Source of the DNA: Paenibacillus sp. SC116
Lineage (GTDB): Bacteria > Bacillota > Bacilli > Paenibacillales > Paenibacillaceae
Direction: 5' to 3'
Assembly: GCF_024733555.1 (NCBI RefSeq)
Contig: NZ_JANIOF010000001.1
Span: 310,001-374,000, forward strand
DNA length: 64,000 bases
In this document: positions 9,198 through 18,480 of the stretch, one piece after another
How the letters are laid out: each line of letters starts with the position of its first letter
Numbering within the stretch: position 1 is the stretch's first letter
Notes under the pieces: generated by a model
What the model was told of the DNA's origin: nothing
The model's database searches: none
The model's input: only the letters and a program-made list of their open reading frames with translations
Made by a program: the position numbers and the translations under genes

Positions 9198-9236
9198 GAG
9201 AGCTGCCTTTCAAGATGAAGGGGAGCTTTTTTTGAT
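9198..9236 (+). terminator. Hairpin with T-run upstream of the SLH gene (terminator or attenuator)
   Basis: An imperfect stem built from AGCTGCCTT and AAGGGGAGCT is followed by seven Ts. It lies 88 bp before the SLH gene start and behind another hairpin at 9123, so it could attenuate a leader transcript rather than end the GGDEF transcript. Confidence 0.5.
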
Positions 9237-9323
9237 GTGAAAAGAGATTGTACAGTAATTGTTCAGTCACGAATGTTACTATATGTGTCGCTACCAGCAT
9301 TTTTATACGGGGGAGTAAATTAT

Positions 9324-12300
9324 ATGGAAGAAAAGCAACAAAGCAAGTCAAATCGAAAAAGAAAGGGGGCATTGGGCAAACGAATCGGGGCACTATTGAT
9401 GACTTTTGTGCTGCTTTGTGGTCAGATAATGGTTCCACTAGCATCTATTAAGGCTGCGGCTCCAACTTCAGTTGACGGAGGCACGTTCTTCGTCGATTCA
9501 GATAACTGGGGCGGCGGAGTAAGTAACTCTGCGGCTGACGGGGATTTGGATATTGGCTTGAAAAATCAAAATAAAACCGGTGATAACTATAGCAAGTATC
9601 CAGTTGAATTTAAAATCCCCAACGTAAACAAAACTCCTACAAAAAGCGCACAGCTGCTCATACGAGCATTGGATGTGGATGAATATAACGCAGCTGCGAG
9701 TAAAAATGGAGAATGGGACCGCGTCTATTTCTCTTCGAATGCTGCTGATATCGCGTTAGGTAGTCCGTATACGCCCTGGAAAACGACGGCTGACTGGAAC
9801 AACAGTATTGCTGGATCGGGTATCTCTCCAAATGGAACAGGCTACAAAAAAGAGATTACCGAAGGAGCATATTTAGGTACATTGTCAGGTCAAAATGCTA
9901 AATGGAATACGACCGTATTAAATTTCAAGCCGAATGAATTTCATCGCATTACTCAAGGCGATAACTATGTAGGGATTACGATTCACCATTATTATCAAGA
10001 TGTACGCCCAGATGCACCTAACACGAACTGGCAGATGACAGTGGACTGGGCTCAGCTTATTATTGATGGCGGTTCTCGTAAATCCGGTGAAATTGATAAG
10101 GCTGACTTAAAAGTAGAGCCCGGCAAAGTGACGATTGACACGAGCTTTATTCCGAAAGTACCCGGAAATTATGCGATGGAAGTCAATGTCATTGAGAAAT
10201 CGAAAGTAGGTAATCAAGAGGTAGAACGAAATCTAGGTCTCTCGCAGAAACTGTTCCCAGGAGCAGACACAGGCAAGACAGAGGACTGGAGTAACATCGT
10301 TATTACTGACAGAACAATTGATCCCTCGAAAGAATACGTCGTCAATGTTATTTTGTTCGAAGATCGTGGCAATGGCCGTCAGGAAGAAGGTAACACGAAT
10401 GCGGGTGAAGCTCAGCATGTTGTAACCTTCTCCACACATGATCCACTAGTGGCAGATATCTCGAAATCAGCTTATCGCTCTGCTCCGACAGCGTTCACCG
10501 CAGATGACTTCAAGTCAAAGTATTTCAAAATAAACGGTGGCGCACCTAACGGAGACAACTTGCAAAGCGTGAAGATTGTAACGCTGCCAGATCCGGCAAA
10601 AGGGCAGCTTCAATTAAACGGTGTGGCGGTAACGGCTAATCAGCTGATTCCATTAAACGAGTTGGACAAACTTACATTTGTACCAGTAGCAGCTGGGTTT
10701 GACGGTACGGTTGAGTTCTTGTGGAATGGATACAACGGGACAAAGTTTGCTGTAGAAAATGCTAAGGTTACTGTCAACAGTTCCCCTGAAGTAAAGGATA
10801 TTCGCAAAGTCATGAAAGCAGGGGATGCGGAGCTTCCATTTACGAATGCGGGAGATTTTGCACCGAATTATATTGATCCAGGTAATGAGCCGCTTGAAAA
10901 AGTGCGCATCGACACACTGCCTGATCCTATAAAAGGGAAGCTGGCTTTAGTTCCTTCCTCTGGTCCAGCAGTAGATGTTGCTGTAGGCCAAGAAATTACA
11001 GCGGCTGACCTTGATCGACTCAAGTTCATTCCAGCGCCAAATGCTGAGGGTGTTGTCGATTTCAAGTGGAGCGGTTCTGATGGACTGCAATATTCGCTCG
11101 AATCGAAGACGGTAACGATTGTAATAAATACACCGCCTGTTGTAGGTATTGTTAATAAGTCGGGCACAATTGGTTCAACGATTAGCTTTACAACAGCAGA
11201 TTTTTCAGCAATACCTGCTTATACGGATAAAGACGGTGACCCATTAGAGCAAGTTCAAATTATGGTTCCGGCTGATTTAGGAAGCAAGGGAAGATTGAAA
11301 TATACGTCCAGCGTAACTGGAGCGGTCTATCTCAATCCTGGCAGTACGGCGACATTGACGGCAGCAGAGTTGGGCAGCTTGCAATTCGAAACGTCTCCTA
11401 CATTGCCAGATGGCAGCATCGTATCCATCCCATGGCATGGATTTGACGGTATGCATCAATCAGAGCAACCAGGAAGCATCAATATTTCTTACAACGGTAT
11501 TCCTGTAGCAGAATCCGTAACAGTGGAAGCAAATGAAGGTCAACCTTCTGTTTCTATCGTCTTGCGTGGAACGGACCGTGAGAGCGTAACAGGAATTACG
11601 TACGGGATTATCACCAATCCCAAAAACGGATCTTTGACGAAAGACCCATCTGATCCGACAGGCGCGACTTGGATTTATACACCAAATCCTGGCTTTACAT
11701 TTGGTCAAGATAACTTTACATACATGGTGACTGACCAAGATGGAAATACGAGCGTATCACCTGGAACTGTAGCCATTACACTCTATAAGGCGCTGAATGG
11801 ATGGACAGGAAATAAGCAAGAAGGCGATTCGGAACCAGCTAAGGCGATCCCAAATCAGCCATTGAAACTTTCTGCTGTTAGTTCTATTGCAGCCGAAGGA
11901 GTAACAGCAACTGTAAATGGTACTTCCGTTTCGCTCACACTCAGCAATCCAAATACATGGGCTGCAGACGGATTTAAAAAATGGGAAAGCATGGATTACA
12001 TCGTTCCTGCAAACGTAATCGGAGGGCAGCATGCGGTCACGTATGTAGCGGTTAATGGAGCAGGCGCTGTAGTACAGACAGAAGCGGTGGACAAGCTTGC
12101 TGATAATGACTTTAAGGTGGCAACATCGAACCTTACGCTTACAGCTAATCCAGCCAGCATTTTGGGAGACGGTAAGTCTTCCACTGTATTATCGGCGAAG
12201 CTGCAAGATGAGAACGGTAAACCTATTGCGGGTGTTGAAGTTGTATTTAGCGCTCCAGGGAATACGGGTCAATTCGTTGGCGGAAACAAAGCGATAACAA

Positions 12301-14447
12301 ATGCAGATGGTATTGCGCAAGTAACGTATCAATCTGCAAGGATTACTGGTGTAGCTCCACAAGAGATTCCGCTTAAAGCAGTCGTAAACGACACCAAACT
12401 TGGATTGTCTGCTGAAAAGGAAATTAAGATCACGTTCATGCCGGCTTCCATTAAAGGCCTTGTGACGTCAAGTGACAGCAATAAGCCAGTGGCAGGTGCA
12501 AGTGTTAGAGTAACGCTTGATCTGAACGGTGATGGTGTAATTACACCAGGAGTTGACTTTGATCAAACCGTAATAACGGATCAAGATGGCGCGTATAGCG
12601 TCATAGTTCCTAAAGGCGATGTGACCTATGATTTAACGGTCACACAGCATGTTATGATCGGCGGCGTATCAACGCCAGTTAGCTACAAGCAAAAGGCGCC
12701 AGTTGGCGAGGTAACTGGCGCAGGCAATCAAAGCTTTGATTCGGACAGAACGGCTACTGGTATCGTATTGTTCAAGCAGCCGAACGGCAGCACATCTGTG
12801 CTTGCTCCAGAAGTTCTTAACAAAGCTAGCGTTTATTTGAAGAAACAGGATGGCACATATGTGATGCACAATGGAGCGCCAAAAGCGTTTCCACTGCAAG
12901 GGCAAGGCGTATTTAATGCTGATGGTATCGCAATCGGTGAATATGAGCTAGAGGTGCGTTACGAAGTGGCGCCTGGCCAATCCATTATTGTGAGCCGTGG
13001 TCCTGTAAAAGTATCGGCATCCGGAGAAATGAATATTTCAACAGAGTTGGTCGATCCATACGGCACGATCACAGATGCAGTTACGAATAAAGTAATTGAA
13101 GGTGCGAAAGTCACGCTTCAATACGCGAATACTCCTAGAAATATCGCGAAAGGACTTGTACCTGGACAAGGTGTCAAGCTGCCTGCAATTGCAGGATTTG
13201 AACCTAATGATAACGCAAGTCCAGAACAATTGAGCGATGCAAATGGCTTCTATGCTTACATGGTGTATCCAGAAACCGATTATGTACTGGTCGTTACGAA
13301 GAGGGGTTATGAATCTTATACGAGTCCAGTGTTGTCTGTTGAACGAGAAATCGTGAGGCATGATCTAAAGCTAAAGCCGATCAACAGCAATAATAGCAGT
13401 AACAACAATAATAATAACGGCGGCGGTACTTCGACACCGGATCCAACACAGAAGCTTGCGCTTCAAATGGAGATCGATAAGAACAAAGTAAAAGAAGGGG
13501 AGAAATCCCATCTGACGATTAGTTATAAAAACGTTTCTACAAGCTCTATTCCTTCTGCGGAAGTTCGTATCATACTTCCAGAAGGTGTTGTCGTTGTAGA
13601 TGCTGCTGGCGGAGTTGTAACTGGAAATACAATTGTATGGAAAGTATCTAATATTTCCGGCGGCAAAGGCGATACCTTCAAACCTGTGATTCAATGGCCG
13701 CAAATGAATGCAGCGGACACGATCTTCGACATTCACGGTGAATTTGCTGTTAACGGTAATAACGATAATAAAGCCAAAGCAGTAATTAAAGTGAACGTGT
13801 TCTCTGATCGCTTCGGCACACTTAAGCATCCGCGTTACATTGTTGGTTTCCCAGATAAAGAGTTCAAACCGAATGGATTTTTGACTCGTGCGGAGCTTGC
13901 GGCCATCGTAGCCCGCCTCACAGAGCCAGGTGGTGTTAGTAACGACAAACTATCTTATACAGATATTCGTTCAGGACACTGGGCAACCAACTCGATAAAA
14001 ATTGCAACGAAACATGGCTATTTCAGCGGATACAAGGACAACACATTCCGTCCAGATGCACCAGTAACGCGCGGCGAGCTTGCTTCGGTTATGGCTCGTT
14101 TCTTGAAGCTTGACGTGTATGCGCCAGTAACGCATCATTTTACAGATTCGTCTGAGCACTGGTCAGGCAACACGATCGAAGCGCTATATCGTGGCAAGTT
14201 CCTAGGCGGATATACAGATGGTACGTTTAAACCATCTCAAACTATTAATCGCGTTGAAGCTGTTACGATGATTAACCGTATGTTGTACCGCGGTCCGTTG
14301 AAAGGACTTACTCCTTTATTCCCTGACATGCCGACAAGCCATTGGGGCTTTGGCGATGTACAAGAAGCAACTGTATCGCATGAATCGACACGCAACGATG
14401 ATGGCAGCGAAACGTGGAAAAGTACGTTGATCAGCCGAATTAAGTAA
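9324..14447 (+). CDS. Large S-layer-homology surface protein with tandem Ig/cadherin-like domains
   Basis: 1,707 residues. The start is the ATG at 9324 behind GGGGGAG. A long signal peptide ('RIGALLMTFVLLCGQIMVPL') precedes an N-terminal beta-sandwich of DNRLRE-like type. Then come several cadherin/Ig-like repeats, recognisable by 'VKIVTLPDPAKGQL', 'VRIDTLPDPIKGKL' and a dockable 'DKDGDPLEQVQI'; an invasin-like Big_1 domain ('NPASILGDGKSSTVLSAKL'); carboxypeptidase-regulatory-like folds with possible Ca-binding 'DLNGDGVITPGVD'; an Asn/Gly linker; a DUF11-like domain; and three SLH repeats (marked by 'LTRAEL', 'VTRGEL', 'INRVEA'). SLH domains bind pyruvylated wall polysaccharide. It is most likely a fibrous adhesin or S-layer-associated protein. 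No catalytic domain is visible. Confidence 0.9.
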   Translation: MEEKQQSKSNRKRKGALGKRIGALLMTFVLLCGQIMVPLASIKAAAPTSVDGGTFFVDSDNWGGGVSNSAADGDLDIGLKNQNKTGDNYSKYPVEFKIPNVNKTPTKSAQLLIRALDVDEYNAAASKNGEWDRVYFSSNAADIALGSPYTPWKTTADWNNSIAGSGISPNGTGYKKEITEGAYLGTLSGQNAKWNTTVLNFKPNEFHRITQGDNYVGITIHHYYQDVRPDAPNTNWQMTVDWAQLIIDGGSRKSGEIDKADLKVEPGKVTIDTSFIPKVPGNYAMEVNVIEKSKVGNQEVERNLGLSQKLFPGADTGKTEDWSNIVITDRTIDPSKEYVVNVILFEDRGNGRQEEGNTNAGEAQHVVTFSTHDPLVADISKSAYRSAPTAFTADDFKSKYFKINGGAPNGDNLQSVKIVTLPDPAKGQLQLNGVAVTANQLIPLNELDKLTFVPVAAGFDGTVEFLWNGYNGTKFAVENAKVTVNSSPEVKDIRKVMKAGDAELPFTNAGDFAPNYIDPGNEPLEKVRIDTLPDPIKGKLALVPSSGPAVDVAVGQEITAADLDRLKFIPAPNAEGVVDFKWSGSDGLQYSLESKTVTIVINTPPVVGIVNKSGTIGSTISFTTADFSAIPAYTDKDGDPLEQVQIMVPADLGSKGRLKYTSSVTGAVYLNPGSTATLTAAELGSLQFETSPTLPDGSIVSIPWHGFDGMHQSEQPGSINISYNGIPVAESVTVEANEGQPSVSIVLRGTDRESVTGITYGIITNPKNGSLTKDPSDPTGATWIYTPNPGFTFGQDNFTYMVTDQDGNTSVSPGTVAITLYKALNGWTGNKQEGDSEPAKAIPNQPLKLSAVSSIAAEGVTATVNGTSVSLTLSNPNTWAADGFKKWESMDYIVPANVIGGQHAVTYVAVNGAGAVVQTEAVDKLADNDFKVATSNLTLTANPASILGDGKSSTVLSAKLQDENGKPIAGVEVVFSAPGNTGQFVGGNKAITNADGIAQVTYQSARITGVAPQEIPLKAVVNDTKLGLSAEKEIKITFMPASIKGLVTSSDSNKPVAGASVRVTLDLNGDGVITPGVDFDQTVITDQDGAYSVIVPKGDVTYDLTVTQHVMIGGVSTPVSYKQKAPVGEVTGAGNQSFDSDRTATGIVLFKQPNGSTSVLAPEVLNKASVYLKKQDGTYVMHNGAPKAFPLQGQGVFNADGIAIGEYELEVRYEVAPGQSIIVSRGPVKVSASGEMNISTELVDPYGTITDAVTNKVIEGAKVTLQYANTPRNIAKGLVPGQGVKLPAIAGFEPNDNASPEQLSDANGFYAYMVYPETDYVLVVTKRGYESYTSPVLSVEREIVRHDLKLKPINSNNSSNNNNNNGGGTSTPDPTQKLALQMEIDKNKVKEGEKSHLTISYKNVSTSSIPSAEVRIILPEGVVVVDAAGGVVTGNTIVWKVSNISGGKGDTFKPVIQWPQMNAADTIFDIHGEFAVNGNNDNKAKAVIKVNVFSDRFGTLKHPRYIVGFPDKEFKPNGFLTRAELAAIVARLTEPGGVSNDKLSYTDIRSGHWATNSIKIATKHGYFSGYKDNTFRPDAPVTRGELASVMARFLKLDVYAPVTHHFTDSSEHWSGNTIEALYRGKFLGGYTDGTFKPSQTINRVEAVTMINRMLYRGPLKGLTPLFPDMPTSHWGFGDVQEATVSHESTRNDDGSETWKSTLISRIK

Positions 14448-14554
14448 AAACGTAAGGTAAAATCATAACTTGAGAATGAGTACACATCCGGCAGTGATTG
14501 GAAGTGCAATCACAGTGTAATATTCACAAATGATGAATCTCGTGTTTACTTCAA

Positions 14555-14588
14555 GGACGTCCCTTCATAAATGGAGGGACGTTTTTTG
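14555..14588 (+). terminator. Rho-independent terminator of the SLH gene
   Basis: GACGTCCCT and AGGGACGT form a stem around an AT-rich loop, followed by TTTTTTG. It lies about 110 bp after the SLH stop. Confidence 0.85.
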
Positions 14589-14620
14589 TGCGAGGGGGCT
14601 GCTGCTTAAATAAAAGTGAT

Positions 14621-14805
14621 GAGGACAAAAGTGCAGCTATTTTGAGCAGAAAACGCCATTTTGCGAAAATAAGGACACATATGCAGTTATTTTGTTCAAT
14701 TATGCTCTCAAATTGGAAATGAGACAAAAATAACTGTATTTTTGCGGATAATGACTCGAATCCGTACACTTGCAGATAAAATAACTGCATTTTTGTCTCT
14801 AATCT
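14621..14805. repeat. Four-unit intergenic repeat, about 50-bp period, built from ATAACTGCAT/ATGCAGTTAT cores
   Basis: Units begin at 14621, 14671, 14721 and 14772, so the period is 50, 50 and 51 bp. Units 1 and 2 carry GTGCAGCTATTTTG and ATGCAGTTATTTTG; units 3 and 4 carry the same core inverted, AAAATAACTGTATTTTTG and AAAATAACTGCATTTTTG. The halves can therefore fold on each other. The 567-bp gap between the SLH and oxalate decarboxylase genes holds this block plus the SLH terminator and no credible reading frame. Confidence 0.75.
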
Positions 14806-15014
14806 TAACTCGGAACTTTCTAGTACTAATTAATGAAGCTTAGATTCTGCCTAAGCAGTAGCCGCAATGCTAGAGACATGGGGAAAGCATTACGTTTGTA
14901 GGATTAAAGGCTCATTAGAACTGCTACTTTACCGTCGGAGCACATAATGTCCATGTTGTGCGTCATATTTTGTATATATGGTTGATTGTGAGAGGAGAGA
15001 GGAGTGGATGCCTC

Positions 15015-16214
15015 ATGAATGATATCCCCCATCAACATAGAAAGATGCCGATTCCACAACCGATTCGCAGCGATGGAGCGGGTGCAACCGATTTGGGACC
15101 TCGAAACATCATGCTTGATAGGCAAAATCCGGATATGCTTGTACCGCCAGCGACCGATGCGGGAACCATGCCTAATATGAGATTTTCTTTCTCTGATGCG
15201 CCGATGCAGTTGAATCATGGGGGATGGTCGCGCCAAGTAACGATTCGGGAACTGCCAATCGCAACGACGATAGCAGGAGTAAATATGCGTCTGACTCCAG
15301 GCGGTGTGCGTGAGCTGCATTGGCATACACAAGCGGAATGGTCCTTTATGATTCTAGGCAGAGCGCGTATTACGGCGGTCGATCAAGACGGTCGCAATTT
15401 TATCGCGGATGTTGGGCCAGGAGACTTATGGTATTTCCCACCTGGAATCCCTCATTCCATTCAAGGATTAGAGGAAGGCTGCGAATTTCTACTCGTTTTT
15501 GACGATGGGCATTTTTCTGATTTCGACACATTATCGATTTCGGATTGGTTCGCGGACACTCCCAAGGATGTCTTATCCGCTAATTTTGGAGTGCCAGAAA
15601 GTGCTTTTGCAAACATCCCCAAAGAACAGCGATATATATTCCAAGCAGCAGTGCCCGGACCTATCGAAACGCAAGCAGTTCCTGATCCATTCGGTACAGT
15701 ACCAAAAACGTTTGCTCATCGGCTGCTAGCACAAACGCCATTAATTACACCGGGTGGCAGTGTTCGAATCGTGGATTCTACCAATTTTCCGATATCGATT
15801 AAGATTGCAGCAGCATTGGTAGAAGTCAAACCGGGAGCGATGCGTGAACTGCATTGGCACCCCAATAATGATGAATGGCAATATTACCTGTCAGGAACGG
15901 GTCGTATGACGGTATTTGCAGCTAATGGGGTTGCGCGTACGTTTAACGTGCGAGCTGGTGATGTGGGGTATGTACCGTTTGCTAATGGTCACTATGTGCA
16001 AAATACGGGCGAGCAAAGTCTTTGGTTTCTTGAAATATTTAAGAGTGATCGATTTGCGGATGTATCCTTGAATCAATGGATGGCGTTAACGCCGCATCAA
16101 CTTGTAGCGGATAATTTACATGTAGGGCCTGAGTTAATAAATGCTTTGCGCAAAGAGAAGTATCCTGTCGTGAAGTATCCTGGATTTTCATATTATCCAA
16201 AGAAAGAGAAATAA
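15015..16214 (+). CDS. oxdD: Bicupin oxalate decarboxylase (OxdC/OxdD family) with altered lid
   Basis: 399 residues aligning along the whole length with B. subtilis OxdC at a fixed +7 offset. Both Mn sites are intact: H102, H104, E108, H147 in the N-terminal cupin and H280, H282, E287, H326 in the C-terminal cupin. The family cleaves oxalate to formate and CO2. The active-site lid, SENST in OxdC, reads S-D-F-D-T at 168-172, so the catalytic Glu is an Asp here. Lid changes are known to shift OxdC toward oxalate oxidase. No signal peptide is seen. The ATG at 15015 is used because GGAGTGG precedes it; a longer in-frame start at 14958 is unlikely. Confidence 0.9.
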   Translation: MNDIPHQHRKMPIPQPIRSDGAGATDLGPRNIMLDRQNPDMLVPPATDAGTMPNMRFSFSDAPMQLNHGGWSRQVTIRELPIATTIAGVNMRLTPGGVRELHWHTQAEWSFMILGRARITAVDQDGRNFIADVGPGDLWYFPPGIPHSIQGLEEGCEFLLVFDDGHFSDFDTLSISDWFADTPKDVLSANFGVPESAFANIPKEQRYIFQAAVPGPIETQAVPDPFGTVPKTFAHRLLAQTPLITPGGSVRIVDSTNFPISIKIAAALVEVKPGAMRELHWHPNNDEWQYYLSGTGRMTVFAANGVARTFNVRAGDVGYVPFANGHYVQNTGEQSLWFLEIFKSDRFADVSLNQWMALTPHQLVADNLHVGPELINALRKEKYPVVKYPGFSYYPKKEK

Positions 16215-16230
16215 AATCACTCAAGATGAA

Positions 16231-16260
16231 AGAGCCGCTGGGAAACCTGCGGCTTATTTG
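16231..16260 (+). terminator. Terminator after oxalate decarboxylase
   Basis: AGCCGC and GCGGCT pair around a 10-base loop and are followed by TATTTG; it lies 16 bp after the stop. The T-run is short, so strength is moderate. Confidence 0.6.
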
Positions 16261-16331
16261 TTAGTATATACGCAAGTGCTAGAATTTCGAGATGAATAGT
16301 AATGTACCACAAAAGTGATGGGGGTAACCAT

Positions 16332-17261
16332 TTGCAAATCACGTGGCACGAAGAAACCAAGCATTTATCGGATGTACTGAAAAATGAAAAGATTCATAGC
16401 TGTTTAGTGAGTAGAGACGGAGTTCTTGTATTTCAACACTTTAAAAATAGCAAGTCTGAGAAGAAACTACATAAAATCAATTCATGCACGAAAAGCTTTA
16501 CTTCCTGCTTGATTGGCATTGCAAAGGATCAGGGATTGATTCCCGAGCTATCGATTCCGATCATTGAATTTTTCCCCGAATTAAGACGAAGCAGCGATTC
16601 TAGAAAGCAGCTGATTACGATCGATCATCTTCTTACGATGAGTGCAGGCTTCGATTGGCCAGAGATGACTGAGTGGGATGGCTGGCCCGAAATGATTCAT
16701 AGTCCAAACTGGATTAGATTTGTGCTGGAGCGGCCACTTATAAGTGAGCCTGGCGAATCTATGAATTATAACTCCGGCTGCAGTCAGTTACTAACTGCCA
16801 TTTTACAAAAAGTAACGAATGTTAGTGCGAATGAATTTGCGGATAAGCATTTGTTTGCTCATTTGCAGTTTAATAATTACATTTGGCATGATGATCCGCA
16901 AGGAATTCGTATAGGCGGCTTTGGTATACATCTTTCTGTACAAGATATGCTCAAATTTGGACAGCTGTATTTGAACAAGGGAAAATGGGGCAAGAAGCGG
17001 CTCATCAGTGAAGAATGGATTTCGTTAACGACCCGACCTGAATATTTAACTTACAAAAAACTCGGGTACTACGGCAGACATTGGTGGGTTTCAGAGACTG
17101 CGGCTGGGGAGCCATTTTATTATGCACTGGGCATGGGTGGAAATTATATTTGTGTAGTGCCATCCAAAGGCATCGTCATTGCGATTACGAATGATACTTA
17201 TGGAGATGCATTAGTTCCTCTTGATATCATTAAAAGAATATTGTCTTTAGAAGGGTGTTAA
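16332..17261 (+). CDS. Class C beta-lactamase-fold serine hydrolase (cytoplasmic)
   Basis: About 309 residues. Motifs: S-x-x-K in 'SCTKSFTSCL' (nucleophile Ser and Lys), Y-x-N-like 'MNYNSGCSQLL', and a C-terminal 'ALGMGGNY' in the place of the H/K-x-G triad. The family includes esterases, DD-peptidase-like and penicillin-binding-like enzymes; the usual annotation is '6-aminohexanoate-dimer hydrolase-like' or 'serine hydrolase'. No signal peptide, so probably cytoplasmic. I prefer the TTG at 16332 because GGGGGTAA lies 7 bases before it; the ATG at 16302 would add 10 residues and has a poor ribosome site. Confidence 0.75.
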   Translation: MQITWHEETKHLSDVLKNEKIHSCLVSRDGVLVFQHFKNSKSEKKLHKINSCTKSFTSCLIGIAKDQGLIPELSIPIIEFFPELRRSSDSRKQLITIDHLLTMSAGFDWPEMTEWDGWPEMIHSPNWIRFVLERPLISEPGESMNYNSGCSQLLTAILQKVTNVSANEFADKHLFAHLQFNNYIWHDDPQGIRIGGFGIHLSVQDMLKFGQLYLNKGKWGKKRLISEEWISLTTRPEYLTYKKLGYYGRHWWVSETAAGEPFYYALGMGGNYICVVPSKGIVIAITNDTYGDALVPLDIIKRILSLEGC

Positions 17262-17331
17262 TGGGTACATTCAGAGGGTGAAATTATGAAATGTTATATA
17301 TGATATACTGAATGCTGGTGGGAGGTGTATC

Positions 17332-17496
17332 ATGCAAAAGTCAATCGTAGTTTATTATCTTACCGATAAGAAGAATAACGTAAGTGAATTAAACCAACTC
17401 TTGCAAGAGGGATGGAAGGTTGTCTCTCAGAGTGCTATGTCAGGTGCAGGTGGTGGTGGAGCAGTTTATTCACTTGTTATATTAGAGAAAAATTAG
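17332..17496 (+). CDS. Small DUF4177-like protein, 54 residues
   Basis: A short frame with an excellent ribosome site (GGGAGGTG, 5 bases before ATG). It has a beta-strand start 'KSIVVYYLTDKKN', then 'LNQLLQEGWKVVSQSAMSG', a four-glycine turn and a last strand 'AVYSLVILEK'. The 'LN-LL-EGW-VVS' pattern followed by a glycine turn and a closing hydrophobic strand is what DUF4177-type proteins show; their function is unknown. It has its own terminator 50 bp downstream and is likely a stand-alone small gene. Confidence 0.75.
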   Translation: MQKSIVVYYLTDKKNNVSELNQLLQEGWKVVSQSAMSGAGGGGAVYSLVILEKN

Positions 17497-17546
17497 GAAA
17501 CCACGCTCTGGTATTTATTGCCACTAACGGGAAACGATGTTTAACT

Positions 17547-17580
17547 AACCGCCTTTTTTCAAAGGGCGGTTTTCTTTTGG
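17547..17580 (+). terminator. Terminator after the small DUF4177-like gene
   Basis: AACCGCCTTT and AAAGGGCGGTT form a stem around a T-rich loop, followed by TTTCTTTT. Confidence 0.85.
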
Positions 17581-17666
17581 GATTAAAACAACATTAAGAT
17601 GTAACACAGCCACTATTTATATGATGTTAGTTAACTTATAAGTTTGTTGACATCTCCATGCTGTAG

Positions 17667-17723
17667 TTGAAAAGTGCTGGGATATAATATAAAATACGAT
17701 CATATGATAGAATGTTCTATCAT
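17667..17723 (+). promoter_or_regulatory. Promoter and palindromic TetR operator of the TetR-P450 operon
   Basis: A possible promoter is TTGAAA (17667-17672), a 17-bp spacer and TAAAAT (17690-17695). Directly downstream lies a perfect palindrome, ATGATAGAA-TG-TTCTATCAT (17704-17723), where a repressor would block transcription. BM3R1-type regulators of fused P450 genes bind a 20-bp palindrome of the same size, so this is the likely autoregulatory site. Confidence 0.7.
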
Positions 17724-17759
17724 TTTATATAACATATCGTACGAAAGCAGGGATCCAAA

Positions 17760-18338
17760 GTGAGTAATGCCAGGTCTGTCGCTAAGGAGAATAGGCTAAA
17801 TGCGATACTAGATGCGGCAACGGAGATCTTGGTCAACAAACCGACCGCTTCTATGAATGATATTGCAGATTTTGCAGGTATCGGAATTGCTACACTGCAC
17901 CGTTATGTAGAAAACAGAGAGCAATTGTTTGTACAGCTGGCGTTACGCTCGATCAAGGTTGTAGGAGAAATACTTAGCCACATTTCGAAAGATGATGAAC
18001 ATATTGAAACCTACATCCCAACCGTAGTTGAAGAGCTTATTCCTTATGGAGATAAGATACATTTTCTTATTCAAGACCACCAGTTTTTCTGCAATGAAGA
18101 AATACTTGAGGCTGAAGCCAGAATATTGGAGCCAATAAAAGAAGTAATTGAAACCTTGCAGCAGCGGGGAAGTATTCGGCAGGATATGAGCAGCGAATGG
18201 ATATTGAATGTGTTCTACTCCATACTCATTTTGACGTGGCAGCAAGTTCAAAGTGGGCATGTTGCCAAGCGTTCAGCTGCAAAGTTAGTCATTGATACAT
18301 TATTCCATGGGGTTAAGGCAGCAGTGCCGACACAGTAA
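17760..18338 (+). CDS. TetR-family repressor upstream of fused P450 (BM3R1/FatR-like position)
   Basis: 192 residues: N-terminal TetR helix-turn-helix ('MNDIADFAGIGIATLHRYVENREQLF', about 31-57) and a helical ligand-binding domain. Its place directly before a CYP102-type gene is that of BM3R1 in Priestia megaterium and FatR/BscR in Bacillus subtilis, which repress P450 synthesis until fatty-acid-like inducers bind. The start is GTG with AGGGATC upstream. A 20-bp palindrome overlaps its promoter region. The 142-bp gap to the P450 gene has no terminator, so the two are likely co-transcribed. Confidence 0.85.
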   Translation: MSNARSVAKENRLNAILDAATEILVNKPTASMNDIADFAGIGIATLHRYVENREQLFVQLALRSIKVVGEILSHISKDDEHIETYIPTVVEELIPYGDKIHFLIQDHQFFCNEEILEAEARILEPIKEVIETLQQRGSIRQDMSSEWILNVFYSILILTWQQVQSGHVAKRSAAKLVIDTLFHGVKAAVPTQ

Positions 18339-18480
18339 ACCTAATGAGCCAGCTCCTATTTAAAACGTACTTCTTCAAACTTAGTTTTCCATTTATTCGC
18401 CTAAAACGACCTACATCATGATCAGTCAGCGGCAGTATATCAAATGAATCTTGTACGTAAACCATTCGGAAAGGATGTTT

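Noticed and set aside
14448-15014. CRISPR array at the 50-bp repeats
   Set aside because: The units are diverged along their full length, half are inverted, and there are no constant repeats with unique spacers or cas genes.
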